Shown: positions 55,390-64,000 of the stretch, piece by piece
How positions within the stretch are numbered: position 1 is the stretch's first letter
Layout: each line of letters begins with the position of its first letter
NCBI GenBank assembly: GCA_903904815.1
Contig: CAIVDU010000064.1
Span: 62,001 to 126,000, forward strand
Origin: an uncultured Armatimonadota bacterium
GTDB lineage: Bacteria > Armatimonadota > Fimbriimonadia > Fimbriimonadales > Fimbriimonadaceae
Direction of reading: 5' to 3'
DNA length: 64,000 nt
Made by a program: the position numbers and the translations under genes
Notes under the pieces: model-generated
Database searches by the model: none
What the model saw: the letters and a program-made list of their open reading frames with translations, nothing else
What the model was told of the DNA's origin: nothing

Positions 55390-56787
55390 ATGAAGAGAGT
55401 ATTTCTAGGAACTGGGATCGGTTTCACCGGGGTTGCCACTTTCCTTTGCGTCTGCGCGGCTCGCTATGAGCCGACGGTACGCCCAAAGACGTTCGCCGGC
55501 CCCATCAGTGTCGGTGGGCTAACTCCCGATGAAGCGGCAAAGAAGCTCCGAGTTTGGTGGGAGTATGAAAAGCTGCAGAAGCACGAACTCAGCACCAAGG
55601 ACGTTCCCGGAACCCTACCGGCGTTAACCCCTGATCAACTGGGTGTGGCGCTGGACGACGTCGCCACCGTGGCAAGTCTTCCGCTGGAGTCGTTCGCCGG
55701 AAACGCCGAGGCGGCAGTAACCGGACAGGCATTCTCAACCAGTCGCTTTCCGTTAGTCTTTCGCCCGACCGGAAAGTCGTACGCCGATCTCGCCTCTCAG
55801 ATCAAGCGGATGGTTGGAAATCCTCACCCAGCAAAAATTGAATATGTGGCTGGCCAGTTGGTGAAGTCGCAGGAAACTCCGCCAGTTGAGCTGGACGTGA
55901 ACGCGGTGCCTGCGGCGGCGATCCAGGCCATCAAAGACTCCACCGCAGTTGAACTGCCACTCAAAACGGGTCCAAAGCATGTACCTGACGAGGTGCTCGA
56001 TACAATCGTGGACGAAGTTAGCGAATTCTCGACCCGGTTTCCTGCCTCTAACCGTCCTCGATGTTCAAATATTCGCTTAGCCTCCCAAAGAATAAACGGC
56101 ATCGTCCTGATGCCCGGAGATCGCTTCAGTTTCAATCAAGTCGTGGGAAAGCGGACTCTGCGAGGTGGCTTTCAGCTCGCGGGCGTGTTTAAGAACGGGA
56201 AGCACGATACCGGTGTCGGCGGGGGCATATGCCAGGTTTCGACGACGCTGTACAACGCTTCGCTCCTGGGGAATCTGAAAATCAGGAGAAGATCGAATCA
56301 TTCCATGCCGGTAGCCTACGTGCCTTTGGGGCGAGATGCGACCGTCGATTACGGAAATCTCGACTTGGTCGTCGAGAACAACTACCCAACGCCGATTGGG
56401 CTCGTGTCGGAGTACGAACCCGGAAGACTCACGTTTCGTGTGTTCGGAAAGCGAGACCCGGATCTTGAAGTGAAGATCACCACCCGACCCGGAAAAACGG
56501 ACCGTGCCCCTTCGGAGGTGCAGTACGTGCAAGACCCCACTCTTCCCAAGGGAAAACAAAAGGTGATTGAGCCCGGCTCGATTCGAAGGTCCGTGATCAC
56601 ATTTAGGCAGGTCTACCGGGCTGGAAAGCTTGTCGAAACCCAGACCCTTGGACCAAGTTTTTACGGAGGGGGAGTCAAGATTATCGCGGTTGGAGCCTCG
56701 AAGACAGCGACTGTCGGACACCCCGTGACTCCGCCCCACCCCGATAATGGGGATGAGTCTCCAACTCCGACTCCGCTGGGCGGATAG
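55390..56787 (+). CDS. VanW family protein
   Basis: ATG 55390 gives 465 residues; an in-frame TTG at 55378 adds four. The N-terminus has a membrane anchor (FLGTGIGFTGVATFLCVCAA). A peptidoglycan-binding-like region at 30-215 precedes the VanW domain with MPGDRFSFNQVVGKRTLRGG, TGVGGGICQVSTTLYNASLL and NHSMPVAYVPLGRDATVDYG. A beta-rich G5-like tail and a Pro/Thr-rich end follow. VanW proteins act at the cell wall; their exact function is unclear and not tied to vancomycin here. Confidence 0.9.
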   Translation: MKRVFLGTGIGFTGVATFLCVCAARYEPTVRPKTFAGPISVGGLTPDEAAKKLRVWWEYEKLQKHELSTKDVPGTLPALTPDQLGVALDDVATVASLPLESFAGNAEAAVTGQAFSTSRFPLVFRPTGKSYADLASQIKRMVGNPHPAKIEYVAGQLVKSQETPPVELDVNAVPAAAIQAIKDSTAVELPLKTGPKHVPDEVLDTIVDEVSEFSTRFPASNRPRCSNIRLASQRINGIVLMPGDRFSFNQVVGKRTLRGGFQLAGVFKNGKHDTGVGGGICQVSTTLYNASLLGNLKIRRRSNHSMPVAYVPLGRDATVDYGNLDLVVENNYPTPIGLVSEYEPGRLTFRVFGKRDPDLEVKITTRPGKTDRAPSEVQYVQDPTLPKGKQKVIEPGSIRRSVITFRQVYRAGKLVETQTLGPSFYGGGVKIIAVGASKTATVGHPVTPPHPDNGDESPTPTPLGG

Positions 56788-56796
56788 GCTTCCCGA

Positions 56797-58665
56797 TCAG
56801 CCTCGGACCGCAATGAGCCGGAACTGGTTTCCGTTGACGACCACTTTGCCGGCTACGCGAAAGTCGAATAAATGAAGCTGGGGGAAAGCCTCTGGCACCG
56901 GAGCCACCACGTACTGGACTCCAAGTTCGTTAATCTTCGCTAGCCGTTCGGTTGCTTGCGCGTTTCCAAAATAAAGGTGAGAGAGTTCCCCACGCCGATT
57001 GTTGTAATCGGGGGTCTCGCTCCAATGCCCTGCATACGTATAGCTGCCGGTCAAACCGGTCAAGATCGGGTTGAGGTCCGGCACAATCGGCGTAAGAAAG
57101 ACGTCCGGTTCTCTTGCTCCCGTGGAGGGGTCGATTTGAATGGCGGGAATTCCGGGTGGAGCAATCACGACTTTGCGCCCTGGTATCGAGTTCAGGGAAT
57201 CCAGGATACGCACCACATCCGAATTGACATAGACCGACTGCAGGGTGGTCCGTGACACATCGGCGCGAATGTAGTCGGTCTCTCGAAGCAGCCAACGGAA
57301 TGAACTTGCCGAAAACAGAAGCACGACTAATGCGGTGGCCAGATTCCGAGGATTCCGTTCTTGGTTTCTTCCCAAATATGCCATCGCCAGAGCCGCGAGG
57401 ATGGCCCACGGGATAGAAAGTCCCATGGCGAGCTTTCTCTGATACAAGCCAGGAAAGTAGATCGCAATCGTGCCGAGAAGCGCCCACGATGCCACCAGAT
57501 TCCATGCCGGATTCTCGTCTGCAAGCAGGGCAAGGGAACCGAGTAGGGCGACAAACGCCCCCGCCCACGCGGCCGGTGAAAGAAAATAGCCGCCCGCATG
57601 ATCCTTGGCCGCCCACGTCATTGCGGCAAAGACTCCTGCTGCCAGGATGGCCCCTAAGATCCGCTTCCTTCTTTCGAGCTCCGAAGCGGCGGGTCGAGCG
57701 ACGAGCGCAATAATGCCGAGCAGGATCATCGGCAGGTAGCCAAAAAGCACCTGCCTAAAGTTCGGTGAGAACGTTTGAGTGGCAGCCCTCGCCTGGAACA
57801 CGGGGTCGTTGGCCAATACGTAAACGAACCATAGGGCGGACGGGATCGCCCCCGCCGCAATCACCAACGCTCTTCCCACCCAACTCAGCGTCAAGTTCCG
57901 GCGGGTGAACTCCATGGCCACCAAGCCGAGCAGCACGAAACAAACCAGCAGCACGTCGTAGCTGTGAATGTTCATCAGCACCAGGGAGGCAACCGCTCCA
58001 ATCGCAACCTTGGACCAATTCTTCTGAGAGTCGAGGACGCTGATGAAAATGGTTAAGATCAGGCAAAGGCTGACCATGAACAAACCATTCGTGAGCATGG
58101 AGGGGAATACAAATCCCTCAGGTTGCCAAACGTCCGTAGGTAGCCGTCCCAACATCGGCGAGGAAAGCACGTCCGGCGCAGGACGGACAATCTCCTCCCC
58201 GAACGTGTGCCAAACCAAGAAGCCAAGCCCCCCGCCAAAGACCGCAAGCGCCATCGCAAGCTTGCGGGCATAGAAGGTCGCATCGAGCCGAAGGACGATT
58301 CGGTGAAGCAGAAAAATAAAACCGACGCCAAAACCGATGCGGGCAACATTGGAAACGAAGCTGATTCCTAGGAAGCGAGCGAGCAGGCCCAATACAAAGA
58401 AGTAAATATGGATGGTCAGGCCAGGCTGATTATCGGTCGTGAACCGATTGTCCATAAGCAGATGGCCATCCATCGCCTGCCGCATCCAAGCGGCGTAGAC
58501 CATATGGTCGTCTGTGTTGTACTGGAAACCTAGATAATGTCCTGCCGGAGGCGTGTGCGAAAACCCTCCGATCACCGGAATAGCCGCCACGATACCGGCC
58601 CCTATCGCCAGCATGGCGACGAAGCGTCGATCAGACAAGATCGCGTCTTTGGAATCTGAAGTCAA
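56797..58665 (-). CDS. Polytopic GT-C-like membrane glycosyltransferase candidate
   Basis: The 622-residue protein has about twelve hydrophobic segments in the first 450 residues and a soluble C-terminal domain of about 170 residues. Early loops contain acid residues (YNTDDHMVYAAWMRQAMDGH) as in GT-C mannosyltransferases, where an extracytoplasmic Asp/Glu binds substrate. The C-terminal part includes GRKVVIAPPGIPAIQIDPST and VQYVVAPVPEAFPQL. I do not recognise the exact family. It overlaps nothing and is the last gene of a minus-strand group. Confidence 0.6.
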   Translation of the reverse strand: MTSDSKDAILSDRRFVAMLAIGAGIVAAIPVIGGFSHTPPAGHYLGFQYNTDDHMVYAAWMRQAMDGHLLMDNRFTTDNQPGLTIHIYFFVLGLLARFLGISFVSNVARIGFGVGFIFLLHRIVLRLDATFYARKLAMALAVFGGGLGFLVWHTFGEEIVRPAPDVLSSPMLGRLPTDVWQPEGFVFPSMLTNGLFMVSLCLILTIFISVLDSQKNWSKVAIGAVASLVLMNIHSYDVLLVCFVLLGLVAMEFTRRNLTLSWVGRALVIAAGAIPSALWFVYVLANDPVFQARAATQTFSPNFRQVLFGYLPMILLGIIALVARPAASELERRKRILGAILAAGVFAAMTWAAKDHAGGYFLSPAAWAGAFVALLGSLALLADENPAWNLVASWALLGTIAIYFPGLYQRKLAMGLSIPWAILAALAMAYLGRNQERNPRNLATALVVLLFSASSFRWLLRETDYIRADVSRTTLQSVYVNSDVVRILDSLNSIPGRKVVIAPPGIPAIQIDPSTGAREPDVFLTPIVPDLNPILTGLTGSYTYAGHWSETPDYNNRRGELSHLYFGNAQATERLAKINELGVQYVVAPVPEAFPQLHLFDFRVAGKVVVNGNQFRLIAVRG

Positions 58666-58686
58666 TTTGGGTGATTCGGTCGAGGG

Positions 58687-59064
58687 TCAGTTGGGCACTG
58701 GGCGGTGCATTGAACGATAGATCGAAATAATCAAGTCCGAGTTGCTCTTTGCTTCGTGGTTGGTAGGATCCAACTTTAGAGCCTCTCGATAAAGGCGAAG
58801 GGCTTGGCGGTACTTCGTCTTTGGCGGAAGAGTCGTGGCCACCATAGAAACCGTTCCATATTTGACGGTGGCAATGACATACGCCTGCTTACTCTTGGCG
58901 GAAGATCGATGGTGGTAACCCGCCTTAGCCGCAATGTACTCTTTCTCGGTTTTTGCTAAGAGCTTTGCGTCGTCCTGATTAGGCGAGGCCAAACTCATTT
59001 GTCCCTGTGCTCCGATGAATCCTGCGACTACCGAAAAGAGACACACCATGAAAAGCTTGCGCAT
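58687..59064 (-). CDS. Small exported TPR-like protein
   Basis: The start at ATG 59064 gives 125 residues with a signal peptide (RKLFMVCLFSVVAGFIGAQG). The C-terminal third contains a TPR-like pair, ALRLYREALKLDPTNHEAKS. The alternative start at 59094 overlaps the upstream gene. It lies 17 bases after that gene and may join its operon. Confidence 0.75.
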   Translation of the reverse strand: MRKLFMVCLFSVVAGFIGAQGQMSLASPNQDDAKLLAKTEKEYIAAKAGYHHRSSAKSKQAYVIATVKYGTVSMVATTLPPKTKYRQALRLYREALKLDPTNHEAKSNSDLIISIYRSMHRPVPN

Positions 59065-59081
59065 GGCCAAGATTCTAGCCG

Positions 59082-60269
59082 CTAAGCACTCCACTGGTGA
59101 GTCCCGGAGAAGAGGTATTCGTCAATAACACGTTCCGCTACCTGGATATTCTTCAGTGCGTCCGCCGAAGTTAACCGATCATCGGCCTTAAGTCGCTCAA
59201 GTCGACCGAGAGCGTTCAGGACTTTCTCTGGGAGTACGCGGTTTCTTTCTCCCTCCGAAGCATCCCTGGGAATTCTCAAGTACACCCGAAGCTTGTGATC
59301 CAGTCTCTCAAGCGCGGCTTCGACGGCGACGTCGTTTCTGCGCGCTCTTTCGAGCAAATCTCCAAAAGCCTCAGCCATGTCCCGTGAACTCTGAACCACC
59401 CTTCTGCGCTCTTCGGGATAGCCGAATCGACGCCCTAAGGTGAATACAAGCACAATGAATAGCACGATGGCTTGTCGCCACGCCGACACTGCCCATTCTC
59501 CCAGACTCTCGAAGAATCCGGGATCGGCAACGTTTCCAAAAGAAGCTTCCGTGAAGACGAGTCGATCGCCGGGTCGTGCCACCAATTCAATAGCTGAGAG
59601 TACGAGTTCTGCGTCGTCGGCCTTGTCGATGAACCGATTTGAGGCCGCGAGGCCATCGTTGCAAACAACGATCTTGCCCTTGCCGACATGACTGACCCAA
59701 ACAAAAGGGTCCTCGTTTTGCTTCCAAATGGTGACTGGTATTTGGCCTAGGTCGTTGACCGGCAACGATGCTTCGAGCGGCTGGACGTTTGCCCCGAGGA
59801 GCTTCAGGGTCTTGGGCACAATCTTGTTCTTAACCTCCAACGGAGGGTCCTGAAGCGCACGGTGAGACGCGTCGGCAAAGTTGGATGGATAGATGAAAGT
59901 CACCGCTCGACCGCCTGATTTTAGGTACCCCGTGAGGTTTTTCTTGAATGGAGGGTCTTCGTCATCTGCCGTGGAGTCCGAGGTAGAAGGGAAGGGTGCA
60001 TCGTCAACTGCCTGTTTAGTTTTCTCTTCACTGAAGCAGATGGCAACATCCCGAGGTCCCAAATGCGGCTTCGTGGCAGTATTGACCGACACCTGGTAAC
60101 CAGCCTTTTGCAGCAGAGAGTAAAGTGCCGCCGATCCGCTCGCATCAAAATTCGAAATGGTCGGCTCCGTGCTCGTCTCTCGACTACCTAGCGCGAGCGC
60201 AAATCCAGAGATCACGAGAATGCCGAATAGGCCCCAGAATATGGGAGGTAGACCCCTGCGCTGAATCAT
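59082..60269 (-). CDS. DUF4350 domain membrane protein
   Basis: The 395-residue protein has an N-terminal membrane segment (FWGLFGILVISGFALALGS), a DUF4350 domain (FDASGSAALYSLLQKAGYQV and AVTFIYPSNFADASH), a second membrane segment near 290 (AIVLFIVLVFTLGRRFG) and a helical cytoplasmic tail. DUF4350 proteins usually occur with DUF4129, MoxR and DUF58 genes; the last two are absent here. It overlaps the DUF4129 gene by four bases. Confidence 0.85.
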   Translation of the reverse strand: MIQRRGLPPIFWGLFGILVISGFALALGSRETSTEPTISNFDASGSAALYSLLQKAGYQVSVNTATKPHLGPRDVAICFSEEKTKQAVDDAPFPSTSDSTADDEDPPFKKNLTGYLKSGGRAVTFIYPSNFADASHRALQDPPLEVKNKIVPKTLKLLGANVQPLEASLPVNDLGQIPVTIWKQNEDPFVWVSHVGKGKIVVCNDGLAASNRFIDKADDAELVLSAIELVARPGDRLVFTEASFGNVADPGFFESLGEWAVSAWRQAIVLFIVLVFTLGRRFGYPEERRRVVQSSRDMAEAFGDLLERARRNDVAVEAALERLDHKLRVYLRIPRDASEGERNRVLPEKVLNALGRLERLKADDRLTSADALKNIQVAERVIDEYLFSGTHQWSA

Positions 60270-61192
60270 GCGGCCACCAACCGTGTGGCATCGACGATGT
60301 CCTGGTACCAGGTTCGGAAACGCTGAACGTCGTCCGAACCATTGACTTGATAGCCGTACCAGATCCGATCAAAAGCTTTCGTCGGTTCTCTAAAATTCAG
60401 CCCATCCGGAAGACGAGGACTCGCCTCGATTCGGGCCAAATGCTCCCAATTAGTCTGGCCCCGATCGAATCGGGCAACTCGAGATTCATCGAACTTCATG
60501 AGGCAAGCCAAATAAAGACTTCGGACTGCCTCGCGGTACCGGCCCTCCTTTTCGAGCTGGTCCGCAAGCACGAGCCACTCATCGAGTGTCCGGTCCGCTT
60601 CGTCTTCCTCCACCAGCTGACCCTTTTTGGTAGGCAGTCGAAGGCTCGACAAGTCGACCTTCTTGATCACGAAGAGCAGGAACAACAGGACCGCCACTCC
60701 CAAAACGAACCACGCGGCGTAGATGATCCAGTCCCCGAGGAAACCCAGGTTCATTCCTCGCGCGTTCGGCTTACTTCGCGGTAGGTGCCACTTCTTGAGG
60801 CGCGCAAAGGCACGGCCGAGCCAATTCGTTTCCTCGCGTTCACCCGGATCGGAATAGATTGGGCTCTGCTTGATTTCGGTCGCTAAACTCTTAGCCTGAG
60901 AGGGGCCAGTCGTTTGCTCAGCCAGCGATCGAAGCTCAATGACTTCAGCCACCGAGTCGGGACCGTGCGGCGCATTGTCGGCAGCGGCGTCTCCCGATTC
61001 GTCTACTCCCTTGAGAAGTTCGAGAAGGCGAGGATCTGATTTGACGAGTGGGCTCGACTCCAGGAGATGTAGCTTTGCTTCTGTGTTCGGAGCATGTTTC
61101 AACTGCTGATCGAGATCAGAGTAGGGCCCCGCAAGCGCCAGCCCAATCATCGATACCCAGACGCTAAACGTTAAAACGGTTCGTACGACCAT
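60266..61192 (-). CDS. DUF4129 domain membrane protein
   Basis: The start at 61192 gives 308 residues with a signal peptide (RTVLTFSVWVSMIGLALAGP). A membrane segment lies near 160-182 (WIIYAAWFVLGVAVLLFLLF). The C-terminal DUF4129 domain reads DQLEKEGRYREAVRSLYLAC and FDRIWYGYQVNGSDDV. The protein sits between the DUF4350 gene and a polytopic protein gene, with short overlaps on both sides, so the three form one operon. Confidence 0.88.
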   Translation of the reverse strand: MVVRTVLTFSVWVSMIGLALAGPYSDLDQQLKHAPNTEAKLHLLESSPLVKSDPRLLELLKGVDESGDAAADNAPHGPDSVAEVIELRSLAEQTTGPSQAKSLATEIKQSPIYSDPGEREETNWLGRAFARLKKWHLPRSKPNARGMNLGFLGDWIIYAAWFVLGVAVLLFLLFVIKKVDLSSLRLPTKKGQLVEEDEADRTLDEWLVLADQLEKEGRYREAVRSLYLACLMKFDESRVARFDRGQTNWEHLARIEASPRLPDGLNFREPTKAFDRIWYGYQVNGSDDVQRFRTWYQDIVDATRLVAA

Positions 61193-62207
61193 CGCGTCCA
61201 ATCTCCTCGGCAAGCTGCTCAATGTCGAATCCTTCAATGAGAATCCGCCTCTCGTAGTACAAGACGGTCAAAACGATGGCCCAGAAAGGCAATAGAGCCC
61301 AAACCGCGCAAAAAACCGGGATCAACCACACGGCTGTGGTCAGGAGGGGCTCCAGCATCGAGTGGTTTGCCCAGCCTCTTACGATCCCCTCCACATCCAA
61401 GAGAACCAACACGGCAGACACTCCCGCCGCGATCGCCGCAAATGCGATGGTGCTGACCACATAAAGCGTCCCCACGGTTCCCGCGCCAGTCGGCTGATAT
61501 TTGGCTGGTTTCACCAGCTTCTTCATTCGCGCTTTCGCTTCCCGTAAACCCACTTCTTCAAGGACGACGATCGGAAACATAATCGCCCGGTTGGCGAACA
61601 CGACGAGCACGGCAAGGCAACCTCCGGCAAAGGCAAAGCCACCGATAACCGCGAGCAGCCCTGCCAGCGGATTATCTTTGCTGGTCAGACTCGTAGCCAC
61701 GCCGCTCAAGAGAAGGATGCTTCCACCAGCAAGGGCCAAACCGAAACACACGAACAGTTCTCGCAGCCCGCAAAGAAAGATCGTTCCCAACCGACCTCTT
61801 ACTGCGGCCTCGGCGGATTCGGTATCGGTCGGTTTGCCAAGAATGAACTCAGAAGTAAGACGAATGACGATGCTGCCCGCGTAGCTAGCCCCAAGAAGGA
61901 AGATCGGACCACCGACGAACACGGCAAGGGTCACCGCAAACAGCGCTTCGCCGACCTGGCCAATGGTGCTGTCCGGTCGCTGAGTGTATTGAAGCTGGGG
62001 AAGGGCGTATCCGAAGATGAAGTCTAATGCGGCAACGCAAAAGAAAGTTGGATTCAGGCAAACTCTCAGGAGTTGTAGGCCAAGATTTCTGGCGACGCCG
62101 AGCGAAGTGTCAAGGACCTCGCCCGAGGTCATTGGGCGAAGCCTAGAGCGCCGCTCTACTTTGGCGGCACGAACTGCGAGATAACGAGCGACCGGGTCAG
62201 ACGTCAC
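61164..62207 (-). CDS. Polytopic membrane protein of the DUF4129/DUF4350 operon
   Basis: The 347-residue protein has about seven hydrophobic segments beginning after residue 45 and ends with a conserved-looking IVLTVLYYERRILIEGFDIE. The arrangement resembles the membrane parts found at the start of DUF4129 operons. I do not assign a family. It overlaps the DUF4129 gene by 29 bases and starts the operon. Confidence 0.65.
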   Translation of the reverse strand: MTSDPVARYLAVRAAKVERRSRLRPMTSGEVLDTSLGVARNLGLQLLRVCLNPTFFCVAALDFIFGYALPQLQYTQRPDSTIGQVGEALFAVTLAVFVGGPIFLLGASYAGSIVIRLTSEFILGKPTDTESAEAAVRGRLGTIFLCGLRELFVCFGLALAGGSILLLSGVATSLTSKDNPLAGLLAVIGGFAFAGGCLAVLVVFANRAIMFPIVVLEEVGLREAKARMKKLVKPAKYQPTGAGTVGTLYVVSTIAFAAIAAGVSAVLVLLDVEGIVRGWANHSMLEPLLTTAVWLIPVFCAVWALLPFWAIVLTVLYYERRILIEGFDIEQLAEEIGRDGRTNRFNV

Positions 62208-62294
62208 TGATAACGTAAGTGTAACTAAATCCGGGCCGATTCGGTCCTACTCCTGGCCTTATTACGTTGAAGTTCCGAAAAGTAAACTAAACCC

Positions 62295-63005
62295 ATGAAC
62301 ACGATGATCGCATTGGTGGCCCTCGGCTCGAGCCATCTCGCTCCAAATATTGAAGAGTTCGTCCAGACAAATCTGAACGACGCGGTTTTTGTCGCCCACG
62401 TGCTGAAGGGCGATCAGCGAGAACTCAGGAAGATCAACGATAGCTTTGGTCAGTCCTACCGATTTCAGACCACCACAATCCGCTATCGTGACCCGTTTAT
62501 GCTCAGACTCGACGCCACCGTCGACGACACTTCGGTTCTGTACATCCTGAACGGCACGAATCAGGTGATGAAGATCCCAAGAGCTCACATATCGGTGAAA
62601 GCGAATCTGGCTGGCTCACCTGGTCGTAGACAGACCGCACTCGATTTTGGTCTCCTCGTTCCGAGTCTCTTCAAATCGCTGTACACCGCCCAGTTCGTCA
62701 GATTGGACCGAGCCACCGGAGATCCGGTCTTTGACCTCACCTACCAAGACAAAGGCGATACCAGCCGAAGTCGCATCTGGATCGATCCGCAGCGGCACAT
62801 CATCGCAAAGCGGGAATGGTACAACCAAACCGGTCGACAACTCGCGACTTTTATCTACGACGAAGCCAAGGAGCAAAATGGAGTCTGGTTGCCGACTCGA
62901 CTCACCGTCAAAAACACCGACGATGTGGTCGCTGGCGTGACCCGCTACGACTCCATTCAGGTTAACGGCGGAGTCCCAGAAAACATGTTCTCGATCGACC
63001 GCTAA
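62295..63005 (+). CDS. Exported LolA-like protein
   Basis: The 236-residue protein has a weak short hydrophobic N-terminus (MIALVALGSS). The body is strand-rich with a LolA/LolB-like pattern, including TTTIRYRDPFMLRLDATVDD, RIWIDPQRHIIAKREW and WLPTRLTVKNTDD. Such domains carry lipids or lipoproteins in the periplasm. It converges on hrcA; a GC-rich hairpin at 63016-63049 has no T-run. Confidence 0.7.
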   Translation: MNTMIALVALGSSHLAPNIEEFVQTNLNDAVFVAHVLKGDQRELRKINDSFGQSYRFQTTTIRYRDPFMLRLDATVDDTSVLYILNGTNQVMKIPRAHISVKANLAGSPGRRQTALDFGLLVPSLFKSLYTAQFVRLDRATGDPVFDLTYQDKGDTSRSRIWIDPQRHIIAKREWYNQTGRQLATFIYDEAKEQNGVWLPTRLTVKNTDDVVAGVTRYDSIQVNGGVPENMFSIDR

Positions 63006-63137
63006 AGCTCTTTAACCCTCGTCTCGGATTTCTCATTCCGGGGCGAGGGAACGGGAAAATCTTTCTGACAAGCAGTGGGGAAGAGCTATCGGTTTGGACA
63101 CGAAAACTCCGAAGCTGAAGGCTCGAATGCGTTGGCC

Positions 63138-64000
63138 CTATCCAAAAAACTTGGTCAGTGACTCGCTCAGGGCTTGTGCCGTGAAACTAATCAAGGGAAT
63201 TCCCCGGTCGTAGCGCATCCGAGTCGGTCCTACCAAGGCGATCACTCCCGCCTCGTTGTCCCCAATGTGAAACTTCTCGCGAACGACCGAAAAGTTCTGC
63301 ATTCGATGAGCGCGATTTTCTCGACCAATCGTAACCGGGCCGGCCTTTTGTTCGAGCGAGACTGCTTCATACAGCAGTTCCGAATCGGATAGGTCCTTAA
63401 CCAAAGAGGTCAACGCAATCGTGTCTCGGTAAAACTCGGGCTGGGCGAACATAAACTCCTCGCCTTCTGCGATGACGACTCCTCGCGTGAGATCCTTGGC
63501 CACGGTACGCAAGTGGCCCCAGAGAAGCGATACCAACTTGTCCACTGCCGGTCCGCCGCCGGTCGGAGGCCGGGAACGCGCGACCGAAACAAGCTTCTGA
63601 CCGGTAACCGCCGCCTGCAGCAGTTCATTGGTTTTACCAACGTCCTGAAGCGTCAGACCCACCGGGCACTCAACCATCCGGTTCTCGACGTGGCCATTGC
63701 TGAGAACGACCACCACGAGAGCCTGCGTCGGACCAAGCGCGCTGACGACTGCCGTCTTTACAAACAAAGACGGATCTTTGACGATCGTGGCAACGCTGAG
63801 TAGGTGGGTAACTCGGCTCAACGCTCGGACGGTGTCCCTCAACATGGCAAGCAATACGTCGCCATCCGAGGTGGCGTCCCGCATTCTAGCCTGCTCCTTC
63901 TCACTCGGATCGTGGGTCACGATCAGTCGGTCCACGTAGTACCGATAACCCATGTCTGACGGAATACGACCAGCACTGGTATGCGGCTGTTCGAGAAAGC
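63138..64000 (-). CDS. hrcA: Heat-inducible transcription repressor HrcA, 5-prime end outside window
   Basis: The reading frame is open to base 64000; the visible part begins FLEQPHTSAGRIPSDMGYRY, which is the end of the HrcA DNA-binding domain. Downstream stretches (VVVLSNGHVENRMVECPVG, SELLYEAVSLEQKAGPVTIG, ALVGPTRMRYDRGIPLISF) match the GAF-like and dimerisation domains. HrcA represses groE and dnaK operons through CIRCE sites, none of which is visible here. The internal ATG at 63953 is not the start. Confidence 0.93.
   Translation of the reverse strand, partial: FLEQPHTSAGRIPSDMGYRYYVDRLIVTHDPSEKEQARMRDATSDGDVLLAMLRDTVRALSRVTHLLSVATIVKDPSLFVKTAVVSALGPTQALVVVVLSNGHVENRMVECPVGLTLQDVGKTNELLQAAVTGQKLVSVARSRPPTGGGPAVDKLVSLLWGHLRTVAKDLTRGVVIAEGEEFMFAQPEFYRDTIALTSLVKDLSDSELLYEAVSLEQKAGPVTIGRENRAHRMQNFSVVREKFHIGDNEAGVIALVGPTRMRYDRGIPLISFTAQALSESLTKFFG

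Noticed and set aside
63016-63049. Hairpin between the LolA-like gene and hrcA as terminator
   Set aside because: The arms are only six bp around a long loop and no T-run follows on either strand.

Overview
The window looks like chromosome from a GC-rich bacterium of the phylum Armatimonadota, most likely class Fimbriimonadia. This is inferred from paired prepilin genes with the [13 protein letters not shown] leader and DG-H motifs (DUF1559 type), abundant PAS and HD-GYP signalling proteins, a PEP-CTERM protein, a flagellar export gene (flhA) and mostly small intergenic gaps. No rRNA, IS element, integrase, prophage or CRISPR array was seen. The content is mostly housekeeping with scattered accessory genes. 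Genes cut by the window edges are an HD-GYP response regulator (left) and hrcA (right).

Layout: 1-6.7 kb holds the HD-GYP regulator, an M32 carboxypeptidase, a DUF2089-like/DUF4097 pair, an EVE protein, a deacetylase-like gene and pgk. 6.8-10.1 kb holds two paralogous cassettes. Each has a promoter, a long conserved structured leader, a prepilin gene, a translationally coupled small exported protein and a terminator. 10.1-13 kb carries mlaF, pstB, a tiny membrane protein and aroC. 13.2-21.7 kb has a UPF0182 membrane protein, then a tightly overlapping run of GH1 glucosidase, tyrA, aroA and cmk, then a CBM9-like exported protein. 22-26.4 kb is a signalling block: a REC-PAS-kinase with a frameshift near its end, a multi-PAS kinase and an Rcp1-like regulator.

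26.4-36 kb has a decayed-looking stretch, an ECF sigma factor, a glycine-zipper stress-like protein, Ku and LigD (NHEJ repair), and the minus-strand series flhA, zinc ribbon, unknown membrane-anchored protein, hisF. 36-46 kb has a TPR protein, cysK and cysE (cysteine synthesis), a propeller protein, a kinase with an ethylene-receptor-type sensor, an FHA/J-domain fusion, tRNA-Arg, a P-type metal ATPase, a PRC-barrel protein and a glycine-rich PEP-CTERM protein. 46-55 kb has an AraC regulator opposite a fatty acid desaturase, a monooxygenase-like gene, a MerC protein, the series ECF sigma, small acidic protein, dnaN, a GH92 mannosidase, a DUF4397 lipoprotein, a McsA-like zinc protein that seems to start with CTG, and ilvE. 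55-64 kb has a VanW protein, a GT-C-like membrane protein, a DUF4129/DUF4350 membrane operon, a LolA-like protein and hrcA.

The best candidate for something undescribed is the pair of roughly 300-nt leaders before the prepilin genes (8049-8350 and 9689-9991, minus strand). They share an almost invariant 49-nt 5-prime element that starts at the predicted transcription start. They also share hairpins with compensatory changes, a leader ORF beginning MFVEFD behind a good ribosome site, and a 3-prime block able to pair with the 5-prime element.
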